Made by a program: the position numbers and the translations under genes | Assembly (NCBI GenBank): GCA_022606425.2 | Contig: JAHDVF020000875.1 | Coordinates: 620,001-684,000 of the forward strand | Direction: 5' to 3' | Origin: Lepidostoma basale | Lineage: Eukaryota > Arthropoda > Insecta > Trichoptera > Lepidostomatidae | Length of the DNA: 64,000 nucleotides | Shown here: positions 1-12,000 of the stretch, piece by piece | How positions within the stretch are numbered: position 1 is the first letter of the stretch | Layout: each line of letters starts with the position of its first letter | The notes under the pieces: generated by a model | What the model was told of the DNA's origin: nothing | Seen by the model: only the letters and a program-made list of their open reading frames with translations | Databases searched by the model: none

Positions 1-365
1 ACATATGGAATAGAAAAGAGAGCTGACACCATCAGAACAAAAAGTGTCCTAAGAACCCCAGAAATGAAGACTCTCCGTTCCTTTGCTTGAACGACACTCC
101 GAGACAGAATAAGAAATTCTGAAATAAGAAAGATCTGCAATGTAGAAGATGTCGTGCGATGGGGAAGACTGAGAAGACGCTTTTGTAGAGATCATGTGGA
201 AAGAGCATGTTCTGAAAGAGTGATCAATATAGCCGCAAATAAAGTACCAACAGGAAATGGACCGGCAGGAAGACCACCTAAAAGATGGCGAGACAGTTGG
301 ACATCTGTATCCCAGGAACAGGCTCCGAGAAATAACAGGACACAGTCCTAAATAAAGCAGAAGAA
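1..365 (+). mobile_element. LINE 3' fragment, family D (RTE-like)
   Basis: A broken plus-strand frame reads EMKTLRSFA, DRIRNSEIRKICNVEDVVRW and GRPPKRWRDSW. This is the layout of the C-terminal end of insect RTE-type non-LTR ORFs (MR.LR...RIRN..IR...; GRP.KRW.D). It ends near 350 with an A/G-rich tail. The 5' end lies outside the window or is truncated. Family name is my own label. Confidence 0.65.
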
Positions 366-551
366 GTTTGGTTGGGTTTTATCATGTTAGAGTCTGATTT
401 AGATTACGCGATACAAATTTGAAAACATTTGTTTTAGGTGAGATTATAAATATGTTTGATCAAATCATCTAATGGAGAAAATGATAACATATAATCCAAA
501 CCAATTTGTTATGAAACATCATTTGATAATAGTGTAACTAATCTATATGAT

Positions 552-800
552 CTGGACCAGGGGTGGCGAACCTTTTTATTCAAGGGTTCCCAAAATTATA
601 CTTCATTTTTGAAAATAATCTTTTCTTGTCACATAGAAAAGAAAATATACGTATAGTACCAATGATTTTAATATTTTCATCTTTGTGAGATATATATTTT
701 TTTTATCATTTTGTGGTTTTTAATTATACAGACGCTGTAGATAAATCTTTTCCAAGACAATTTATCATATCTGATTTGATCCAATATATTGAAGAAATTA
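552..800. mobile_element. hAT-like MITE end (uncertain)
   Basis: The sequence starts caggggtggcgaacc, which resembles the CAGNGGT..GAACC termini of hAT MITEs. The body is AT-rich with no coding potential. I could not find a clean partner terminus or an 8-bp duplication. Confidence 0.3.
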
Positions 801-887
801 ATAACACCACTTTCACAAAACAAAGTAAATAATTAACAGAAAATAGCTCTAGTGATATTGAAACCAGTTGGTTCCCAAATACAAATT

Positions 888-1185
888 AACTGCCGCACTT
901 TTCTTTCCTGACATATTTTTCTCGCTTCCTCAATATTCATACATCATGTCATGCATGCACGATTCCTCACGTGGCCGACATTCAATATTTGATTTATTTG
1001 ATCGTGCCACATATTCTTCGGTCTTCCTATATTTCTAGTTCCATTTATATCGTTGACATATATATTTTTTACCATTCTTTCTTCATTCTCTCCATGTGTC
1101 CAAACCATCTTAATGATCCTTTCATTATTTTGTTCATAACATCATCATTCGCACCGCATTCACTTCTTATATTGTGTTTTGTTTA
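888..1185 (-). mobile_element. LINE family A fragment (antisense)
   Basis: The reverse complement carries the family A C-terminal coding block (equivalent to ..[17 protein letters not shown].. through [12 protein letters not shown]..). It matches the better preserved copies at 39960-40250 and 41190-41560. It is decayed and lacks the extreme 3' end. Confidence 0.75.
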
Positions 1186-1780
1186 TTTATTTTATATATG
1201 TTTTAAATATTTATTTTATGTAAGTGTTTTAAATTATTTTTAATAATGTTACACCACAAATTAAGTGCTTTATACAAAAGTATAGTTACAATCTTATTTT
1301 TCAGTTAAAATGTCTCTAAATTGCTTTGCCATTTTAATAAAATACAATATTCAAACCTTTTCATTAATAATTCTCCGCTTGTCACTGAGTGATAGGTTCC
1401 CCTCCCCTGACCTACACCATGCCAATGTTGATGGGCTATGTTTATGTGTGGCACACAAATAAGCAGCATCCTTTTCAAGTGGGTTTAGAGTTGTCCTGCC
1501 TAAATTATATTGTGATTCATTCGCATTTATTTATGGATGTTGCTGAGGGATCTTCTTATTTCTTGTGTTGACTCACGACTCTGCTGCTCAACACAGCGGT
1601 TTCCTATCTTTCATTATCCGGAACACGCTCTCCACATTTCGGATGGATCTGCTATATTTAATATAGAACTAGGCCATCTGGCATGATGACACATGATTTA
1701 TCACAACCATATTTAATAGATAACTAACTATTGCATTCACACTTATTTCTGAACAAGAGTTAACTGTTATGAATATAACC

Positions 1781-1890
1781 AACTAATTAACCATCACGCC
1801 ATCTCTCCGAAGGAGTAGGCAGAAATAATAGACTGCTAAACTACTCATTCCTTACATAATTCTCTGGCTTCCTTAACCCTCCCTTCCCCG
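1781..1890 (-). mobile_element. LINE family A 3' tip (antisense)
   Basis: It starts with the family's (TTAG/TTAA)-like tail in reverse (aactaattaa), followed by ccatcacgccatctctccga. This is the complement of the terminal coding sequence that encodes SAYP.GETA. Only about 110 bp remain. Confidence 0.6.
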
Positions 1891-2412
1891 TGATGGGTAT
1901 CTTCTACACATTGCTTCTAAGAATCATCAATATCTCTATAAATATAATAAATACAAGGTTAAGATTTTAGGTATTTCATAATGTATTTACGCATTGATTA
2001 AAATAATAATATTAATAATAATCAAAAATTATCGGGTACATCGGAGGTATTTTGTTAACATCAGAAACAAAATTCGTAGCGCTGAGTGCGCGACACTATA
2101 TTCGCATCTCACTCTTGCATACTTCACTGTGGAAGCTCGAGGAGCTCAATGTTCTCTCTGTTCGGCAGTAGCTCTCGGGCTTGCAACCATAGTGGACCTA
2201 TGCCCGTCCCGTGAGTGTAGCCAGATGTTTTTTTTTTATGTTTTTAGCAAATAAATCTCAATTATTATAATTTTTGACTTCAAGTATAATTAATTAAGGA
2301 GATTAGCTATGAATGTTCTTATTTTTCCGATTTAAAATCACTAATTTTTGTTTGGGTACTGACTACCCAACGCGTTTTTATTTTAACACCGTAAGGGAAA
2401 GATTAAATACTA

Positions 2413-2600
2413 ATGTTGGCATCATCAGGTTTTGTTTGTAACACTTGATGATGCCAACATCGGTTGGCGAAACAGCTGTCGCGACATTTTCAAATATGTG
2501 TATAATAAAAAATTGCGATATTACAAAAGTGTTGTAAATTTAACAGTTAATAATGTTGAAGTATCATAGTGCTTCGGTTAAAACAATGGACTATTTAATT
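2413..2600. repeat. Hairpin-headed repeat, 'gatgatgccaacat' family
   Basis: A perfect 15-bp inverted repeat (2413-2427 with 2446-2460, atgttggcatcatca) is followed by ggttggcgaaacagctgtcg and an AT-rich tail. Related sequence occurs at 51830-52015 and, more weakly, at 34690-34860 and 36730-36860. Probably a MITE; class unknown. Confidence 0.55.
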
Positions 2601-2795
2601 ATTTATTGTTTCTTGAACAATGATGTAAAACTCCATATTGAATAATTCATATAAATGAAAACGTATGTTTTCTAGGAGTTTTATTATATTGTAGATGGAA
2701 TGACATGTTTCGCCCTTCTAAGGCAATATCAAACATTATTTTCTTAACATTTGATAATGCCTTATAATGTCATTCCATATAAAACTTAATATATA
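2600..2795. repeat. Fold-back MITE family M1 (copy 1)
   Basis: The left half contains gaatgacatgtttcgcc and the right half its complement, around a small loop. It belongs to the M1 family, with further copies at 10180, 24545, 32480, 46545, 59105 and 61550. Each is almost one long palindrome of 130-230 bp centred on the sequence ttgataatgcctta. Confidence 0.65.
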
Positions 2796-2850
2796 AGAAT
2801 GTGCTTATATTTAATCTGTTTTGTTTCTAATTATATTAAAACCTTCCCAG

Positions 2851-3077
2851 CTAATGTGCCGGCCATGGATTCCGTGACGGCGGTGCCGGCCCGCAGCTGT
2901 CCGCGGCCCCCTCTCCTCGTGGCCGGGCTGGGGAGCGGGGTGGAGGGAGGCGGGGCGGGAGGCAGCCCGCACACGGCGCGGCGGCGCTCCAAGCACGCGG
3001 CGCGCCTGAACATGGGTGCCAGCACCGATGACATACACGTCTGCATCATGTGCATGAGGGCCATCATGAACAACAAA
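2851..3077 (+). CDS. Frl: Frl exon: linker and start of the FH3/DID region
   Basis: This exon is preceded by the acceptor ccttcccag and followed by gttaat. The first two bases complete a codon from an exon outside the window. Residues 1-75 begin with a Gly/Pro/Arg-rich, poorly conserved linker (GC-rich, 2860-3000) and end with the conserved segment [17 protein letters not shown]. This matches the FMNL armadillo repeat start that continues in the next exon. Confidence 0.9.
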
Positions 3078-6000
3078 GTTAATAATTATTTATATTATAA
3101 AAAAAAATTATAAATATTATACTTTTAATTGCTCTTCTACTTGCATCACCGAGGGCAGGCTCGTTCTGCTTGAATTACAATGGTACACTTTGCTAAAAAA
3201 AAAAGTGATTTTTATCGCCATTAAATTTGATAAACTTCAGGTGTATACACTCTGGAATTTCATAATGACAATTTTTTTTATTAATTTTAGATAAACTTAA
3301 GGTGTTAACACTGGGGAATTCCATAATAACAATTTCTTTATGAATTAAAACACTCATTTTTCCACTTTTTTCCAGTGTTTTAATTCATATAATATTCAAA
3401 TGATTTTACTGAAATCTCTTGATGGAAGTTCATTTTAAATAATAATTAAATAAAACGATGTTTTTTAACTACTTCCACTTTTGTCTTTATTTAGACAGCG
3501 ACCGGTTTCGCCAGGCTCGCTGGCATCGACCTCGACATCGACCATCGCGGTCGATGCCAGCGAGTCTGGCGAAACCGGTCGCTGTCTAAATAAAGACAAA
3601 AGTGGAAGTAGTTAAAAAACATCGTTTTATTTAATTATTATCATATAATATTATTTTATTAATGAATATAGGGCTTTTTCCACTTTTGAGTTTATTTCTT
3701 CAACATGTTTCGAAGGTTTTATTTCTTTCATTATCGGAAGAACAATATAAACTATTTATACTCCGGATGATGAAGGTGTAATACCTTCGAAACTTATCGA
3801 GAAAAAAAAAATGGTAAAACAATATTTTAAGTTAAAAAAAAATCATATGAATCAAAACTTTGTAATAATGTACATAAGTTTTATTTTTTATATATTATGT
3901 AGGGGTTTATTTTAACATTTCGATACATTTTTTACTATAGTTTTGACCAGGCCTTAACACATTGCGATTGATGTGTTAAGACCTGATCAAATATAATGTG
4001 AATTGCAAAAAAACAAACTGTTGTTTGCAAGAATCAGCAGAAATCTGCAACCCACGAAGACTGACAACCAACTGCGAAGTTTCCTCTCAGTGGAATGAGT
4101 GTGGATGGGATTCATACATTACAACATGCTTGCAGTTTGCAGCATACAAAGTTCACATTATATTTGAATCTTTATACTCAAATCTTTTTGTGTCACCTGT
4201 GTATAAATTACTAAATATTCCTAATATTTTCAGTATGGGTTCAACATGGTGATCCAGCATGTATCAGCCATCAACAGTATAGCCCTGAGTCTGGTGCACC
4301 GCTCGCTGCGGACCAAGGCCCTTGCTCTGGAGCTGCTGGCGGCCATCTGCCTGGTGAAGGGCGGCCACCACATCATCCTGGCCGCCTTCGACCACTTCAA
4401 GCTCATCCGCCACGAGACCCGACGCTTTCACACCCTCATGGACTACTTCATGAACTACGATAACTTCCACATCGAGTTCATGGTCAGTACAATGCAAAGT
4501 TCAAGTACTGAACTATACATCCTGAAAATAGTTATTCTGTGATGTCATTTGTTAGGAGGTCACTATGTGCACGTTAGATTCATGTTGTGTCTGATTATAA
4601 GTAAACAAAAATATGATCTTACAATTTTGGTGTTCATGTTTGAAAACTTGGCTATTGTGATATCATCTTCTTCTTCTTCTCGATGCTACATCCCAGTTTT
4701 GGATTTGGCCTTCTACACAACAGTCCTCTACTGGCTTCTGTCCCTGGCCATCTCTCTTCATTCTATGTGTGATATCATAAATATTATTAATATTACACAT
4801 TGTATTACACATTGTTGGTTCGGACATATGGAACGCATGGTTGGAGAAAGAATGGTTAAGAAAGTGTACGTTAATGATGTGAATGGGGTACGAAGTCGAG
4901 GCAGACCGACGAAAACTTGGCATGACCAAATTAATCAAATTTTAAAGGTTGGTCATGTTAGAAGTTGGAGGAATCGACGTGCGTGTATGACTCGTTGTAT
5001 GAATGTGGAGGATGCTAGAGAGGTTTGCCAGGATAGAGTAGTGTGGCGGTCCATTCTCTCTGCCTACCCTTGCGGGGAAACGGCGTGATGGTTTGTTTGT
5101 TTGTTTGTTAGTTTAATAGTATTTTTCTTTTTCTTCTTCTCCTTTTAGACCTTTGGTCTGTTCCTGTAATCAGGCTGGCCTCTCTTGGGAAGTTGACTCC
5201 CAGCTATCCCTCAATCAGATGCGCCACAACATGGAATCTATCCTCTGCACGTGTGCATTTCAGTATCTTCTGGGTTGTTAGCCTTGGTTCTTGTGGTATC
5301 CACTCTGGTCTCAATGCTATGCTAGTTTAATCGTAGCTTAAAAAATCACTAAGATGCATCAGAGTATTTATTCACAGTATCAATGATGACATTATCATGG
5401 GTGCTGTTTTAGTAAAATTTTAGATATTAGATTTTATCAATGAATTTTTTGTTGTTGCATAAAATGATCCTGAATCAAAAAGAATTAAAACTTGTTTTTA
5501 TTAATAAACTCTTTCTCTATAAAATGTGTGCAGATCTAGCTAATTGTAATTTTTCTTTGTAAAGAAAATGTTTTTTAGATTTCGAACTGTAAGTCAATTT
5601 CTTCTGAGCTTTTACAATTTAAAATAGACAGTTGAATAGTGTAATGTCACAGTTTAGTACTCACAAAAGTACCCCTGAACTATTTTGTCTTTTTTGCACG
5701 GTACTATTAAACTTGTCTGGAGCTAACAAAGGGTTAATTATATAAAATGCAAATCTCACTGCAATTCCCAAAAATGACATTTTAGTCACAGCTGAGTGTT
5801 GTTCTCACAGGTGGCGTGCATGCAGTTTGTGAACATCGTGGTGCACTCCGTGGAGGACATGAACTTCCGCGTGCACTTGCAGTACGAGTTCACCGCCCTC
5901 AAGCTGGACGACTACCTGGAAAAGCTGCGACTGTGCGAGAGCGAGGAGCTCCAGGTACCTTTCTCCCGTCCACCTCTGGTCATCAATTAAAATGCTTTGT

Positions 6001-9000
6001 TCATCATTATATTGAATGTTGAACCACCAAGTCACAGTCTAGTGTGATGCTCGGGTATAATTTATTTTCCTCCAATTGTTTGGAACCTTACTTAATGTAA
6101 TCTAGTCGTCATCACAATGAATATAATAAAATACTTTGATACTGTGAATCATGACATTCTTCTAGCTATTTCAAATGGAATTTTTTAATGGGAACCTTTT
6201 CTTGTATTATAAATTCAGGGGTGCCACAAGGTTCAAACCTAGGTCTACTCCTCGTCACCATCTTCATAAACGATATTGCGAAGGTGATAAACTTCTTGCG
6301 ATTTCTTTTATTTGCTGATGATCTGAAATTATTTCTAGAAATTAGCAATCTTGACAACTGTCTACGCCTCCGGTCGGACGTTAATAATATTGTCAACTGG
6401 AGTCACAGTAATCAAATGCAATTCAATGTCTCTAAGTGCGTTTTGCTATCTTTTACGAGAGCATTGAGACAACAACCAGCAACTAGCACATGTATCTATT
6501 GACGATGAGAGATCTCGGGATCATCTATAAGAGTAATCTGACTTTTCGTGCACACTGCTCGAAGCTAAAAATCAAAAAGAATAAAACGAAATACATATTA
6601 TAAAGGAATTGTTTATTAAAAAAAATGTTTTCGTTATTATCAATGAACTTCTACTAGGACATTTCAATTTACGATATTAATAATTAATGAAACATAACAT
6701 ATTATACGGAAGTGAAACATGGACTCTAAAAGTGAACGTAATGAATCGGTTAGAAGCATTCGAAATGTGGATACACAGAAGAATGCTTCGTATACCTTGG
6801 ACCGAAAAGGTCAGTAACGTCGAAGTACTTAGGAGAGCCGGAGCCAAGAGAGAGCTGTTGTCGAATGTCAAAGTGAAAAAGGTCTCATATTTGGGTCACG
6901 TGCTGCGTGGAGAAAAGTACCGCCTCCTCCGACTTATATTGGAGGGCAAGATAGAGGGAAGACGGGGAGTTGGCAGAAAACAGATGTCCTGGCTGCGCAA
7001 CATTAGAGAGTGGACCGGAATGAGGACGGTGGATGACCTGTTTCGGGCAGCGCAGGACAGGGAGGTTTTCGCCGGAGTGATCGCCAACGTCGGGGGGACC
7101 TGACACGGCACAGGAAGAAGAAGAAGAAACATAACAAGTAGAATGTGATAAATACATACAGTTTATTAAAATGAGCTAAAATCATAAAGTACTTTGTTTT
7201 AATCTATTGTTTGGGATATAATGAACAGTTATAAAGTTTATATCTCATTAATATATTTTTATGTCACATGTTTACTTTTGTTTAAACATTATTGTGCTTC
7301 TAGCTATTTGTGTTTATGTTCAGGTCCAGATATCAGCGTACTTAGATAATGTTTTCGATGTGGCTACACTGATGGAAGACAGCGAAACCAAGACAGCGGC
7401 CTTGGAGAAGGTGGCTGAATTAGAAGATGAATTGGGCCACGTAAGAATCTATTTTAATCATTTGTACATATACCATATGCTTACTTCCCAGAATTAGGAT
7501 CCTTTTTTTTCAATGCTTGTTTTTGATTGCCTTGTAAAACCTTTCAAACTAGAGTTAACATTCATATTACTTAAACAGTCGATTTCGTCCACTGCTGGAC
7601 ATAGGCCTCCCCTTTACTTCTCCACACTCATATCTTGCGTTTTCTGCATCCAGTCACCAGAAATTCTCCTTATATCATCAGACCATCGTGTAAGGGGTCT
7701 TCCTCTGCTTCTTTTATGGCAACTGGAAACATGTCCCAAAATTACCAATTTATATTATTACTTAATAATTAATCATAATAGGGATTCTCTGGAGAGAGGA
7801 TGGATCTTCACATTCCGCTATCTTGACTATATTTATATAGTTTATTTATATTTCTTCTGCATGATAACAATCCTGAGGATTGGTCTGCAACAAACCTCAC
7901 TTGTTCCTTCTACTTAGTCTTGTCTCCAACCAGTCTTTTCGTGTCTGTGTAGCTGCCTATTTATATTTATTTAGAAAAAATTTTACCTTAAAAAAATATT
8001 TAATTCTAATAATTCTAACAGAGAAATCCTATTTCTTCTATATTCACCATCACTTTGTGTTATGGATTCATAATTGAACAATATTTTTTACACAGATGAA
8101 TGACTTGTGTCCTTAAACCATGTTTGTTTTTCATTTTAAATTTAAATAAAGTTTTGTGTTACAAAGTTTAAAAAATATTGTTCAATTGAGATATTCTATG
8201 TTCAAATAAAAAAAATACATACAGGAAACAATGTATTCCATCTATTCCAGGCCCACGAACGTATGGGGGCGATTGAGAGAGAGGCGCTTCACAAGCTGGG
8301 CTCTTTGGAGGCGGAGCTGGGGCGTCTGCGTGGGGAGAGAGACCAGCTAGATGAGGCCAGGAGGCAGGTCATTGAGGAGGTAATGCCACCGCACTCTTGT
8401 GCCTTATTCATCTGTTTCATTACTTAATAACAAAAAAATATTTTTTCCCTATATTATTATATTTATCCTAGAGAATCGTTATAGAGAGAGATGATGACGA
8501 TGATGATTTGTATAGCGCTATTTTTGTGAGAAATTCACTTCAAGGGCGCTCTTTGTCCGGAAAGCTTCTCTTAAAAAGAGAGCTTCTGAACACTTCTTCG
8601 TCATCTTGATTGCGGATATTGTAGGGCAGCCTGTTCCACGCCGTCGGTCCCGCGATGCCAAAAGCACGATCCGCGAAGTTTGAAGCTCCTTGGCGCCGCG
8701 GGATAAGAAGTTTGTGTTGCTTCTTCCTTCGAGGATCGTAGAGTGTATAACTATTTTAATTGATGTGGGATATATAATGGAGGAATACGGAAAATAATTA
8801 CCTAGTGTTTATATTTATAAATAGATATTTAAATTCAAGGATTAATTTTATCTCAATAGAGATGAAAATGCAAACTGGAAACTGAATATGGTGATCGAGG
8901 TGTTTACAGGACTTATGACCTGTCATTGGTTGGGTTAAGCGCACACTTTATGTAATTACAACATTCCCCATTCCACCTTTCTTATGACCACCATGTCTGA

Positions 9001-12000
9001 CAAATTTTTGGAAGTTGTATATATGTTAATATCCAACACCACAATTCACATGTCAGTTTCAATTTACAGACCAGCGCCATCTATGAAGATTAGATTTAAG
9101 CATTAAGCAGAAGATCTTTACAACGCAATGTGAATTAATACAAGCAAATGTTAATATAATGTCTAGTAATTTAAAAAAAATGTGTTGCTTTGTTTAGAAT
9201 ATAAAATGGAGAGAAATCTATTTGGGAAGTGCTGGCTATTTCAGATCATGATGTATAACTGTGTGTGCTGGTTATCATTTCAGGTTTCCACGTTACGGAG
9301 AGCTCAGCAGGACTCCCGCAACAGGCAGTCCATGCTCGAGAGCAAAATACACCAACTGGAGACGGTGGCCCTCTCCTTGCCCAGGGGATCCTCCAGTGAG
9401 TACCTCTTCAATACATTCTAGAGTGTGTTGTACACAACCATTTTTGTTTCTCTAAAAACCAAAATATTAATATGGTCTCGACTGTAATAAAAAGTAGAAG
9501 AATATAAGAAGTTATATTAGTCAACCGGATTTTAGTGTGGATTTTTCTTATTGGTGTCCGTGATCAGCAAACTCATTATTGAAAAGAGCCAATTATTAGT
9601 AGCACAAAGAATTCAATTTATTTCATCAAGGAAGCGTTTTCTTTTAAGTCGGTTACTAAGGTCAGTTTGAGAATGCTCTCGCAAGGCGAAACAAATTTGT
9701 CACAATTTATATAAATTTAATCCAAGTAAAACCACTAAACAATCGTGTTTACTATTATAAATTAATGATGGAGTTTTACAAAACTAATACCTCAAGCATC
9801 AATCGGTTTCTAAGCTCACTGAATTAATGTATATTTATACTATTAACCCTTAACAGATGTAAGTCACCTCTGACGTGACAATAGAAATTGAGGACCGTTT
9901 TCACAAAAATGAAATTTCTCCAAAAAAAAAAAAGTTTTTTTATGGAAATGGGTTCTTCCATGTGGGCTCTATCGATTGGTGAAATAAAATTTTAACAAAA
10001 CGGTATGTGTGCGAAGTTGTAGCGGTTCAAATATCGCGATTTCATACAAAACGTATTATTTTTAACATGAAAAAACCTTCTCCTGAAAAATTTACATTTT
10101 GTAGATATTTTGCTTTGTGTAAACGGTCCTAAATTTTTTCCCTGCTGTCTTATGGCAAATGTGAGGTGACACGATGAATCATAATTAATATAAATGGAAA
10201 CGTCTGTCTTCTAGGAGTTTTATTAAATTTTATATGGAGTGACGTGTTTCGCCCTTCTAAGGCATTATCAAATGTGATTATGTTTAATAATGCCTAAGAA
10301 TTGATTAGTGTTGTATAGCGCTTTTTTAGATTATGTTGTTTCTTAATTGTTCAAGCAAATTTAGCGTTAAGCTGGTGATATTTATATTTATTTAATAAAA
10401 AATATATCTTATACTTTCCAGTGAGTGCAATTTCTTCCCAGCTGGCCCCTCTGATTGTATCAGACCCTGCTCCAGTGGCTCCTCCTGCCCCTTCTCCTGC
10501 CCCTCCACCCCCTGCACCGCCCCCTCCCCCTGTGGCCCCACCTCCTCCCCCGCTGGCTCCCCCTCCTCCGCCACTTGTCCCTCCCCCTCCACCTGCACCT
10601 GGCTCCATGCCTGCCCCGCCCTCCGCAGACGCCATGACCATCAAGAGGAAGGTGCACACCAAGTACAAGCTGCCCACTCTCAACTGGGTCGCGCTCAAGC
10701 CTAACCAGGTCAGTTTTATAAACTATCATTCGTCCATCTAAATTAAAGTTTTTTTAAGATAACTAACTAACTAACCATCATGCTATTTCTCCGGAGGGGT
10801 AGGCAGAGAGGATCGACTGCCATATTGCTGTCCTGACATATCTCTTTAGCTTCCTCTACATTCATACATCGTAACATGCACGCTCGTTGATTTTTCCAAC
10901 TTTTGGTTATGTATATTAATGTGGTCATGCCATGCTTTCCTTAGCTCCTTCCACGGCTTCTCTTTCCACTCACACTGTATACAACATGTTAACCATTATT
11001 TTCTCGTCCATTCGTTCCATATGTCGAAATCTCAGGGCTTCCTTTTTAATTTTATTTATGATGCAATCATCTGCCTTACATTTCTTTCTTTGTTAGTTAG
11101 TTATAATCATAATTACAAAAAAAAAATTAAGTTAAAATGAAAACTATACTTGGATTTTGGTGTCCACAATTAAATTTACAAATTAAGATATTTTTTCTAT
11201 TATGTGTTTCAGGTGCGCGGCACAATATTCAACGAGCTCGACGATGACAGGCTGATGGGGCGCATCGACTTTGCGGAGTTTGAGGAGCGCTTCAAGATCG
11301 GAGTCGGCATCGGGGCACTCGCTAATCAGAACCACAACGACGTGGACGGTCTCAGCTCCTTCCCCAGCAAGAGGTTCAAGAAACCCGACAACGTCTCATT
11401 GCTGGAGCATACTAGATTGCGAAATATAGGTATGCTTTGCACACTGCTAGCGAGTTTTTATTCATTCTAGAATCGTGAAACAACTAAACGGTTGATCCAT
11501 GGAGGCCACCCCACTTTCCCGATGTTATTTTAGAATACCCGGTATCACTCCGGGCGTTATGACTATCCTCGGTCTCTTTAAATACATTTCATCTTAGGAA
11601 TTCACAACACGTAAGCCACATTAAAACTAACGCCGTTTACTTAGTGTTGTATAAACTCATAACCATCAAAGGAAGATGCCTGTTACTATAACACCCGGCG
11701 GCCTAGGAAATGACAAAAGGTCAGTTAAACGGACCTGAGAGATATGGTCATTTTTAGGGCCATCCCTACAAAATTTACTTGACATTGACATGGCAAAGAA
11801 GAAGATAATCAAGATCATTATGAATAATTTATTCTTTAAAGTAAATATCAATATTTAGTTATTTTATTAAAAATAATTTAAAATCATTTATATTTTCTTT
11901 TTATACCACACGGGTTTTGCTTGCACCGGAGCTTCGTTATGGTTACAGAAACGTTCTAATTGATAGTCAAAAAATGTGTTTAACTTGATGGTTGCCACAG

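Noticed and set aside
1994..2254. An upstream Frl coding exon
   Set aside because: The 86-codon frame has no similarity to the FMNL GTPase-binding region, and no good splice sites bound it.
2811..3076. Minus-strand proteins overlapping the first Frl exon
   Set aside because: They are GC-rich shadows (Arg/Pro/Ala runs) of the conserved plus-strand exon.
10351..10741. Glycine-rich and Arg/Gly-rich minus-strand ORFs over FH1
   Set aside because: They are the antisense translation of the proline codon runs.
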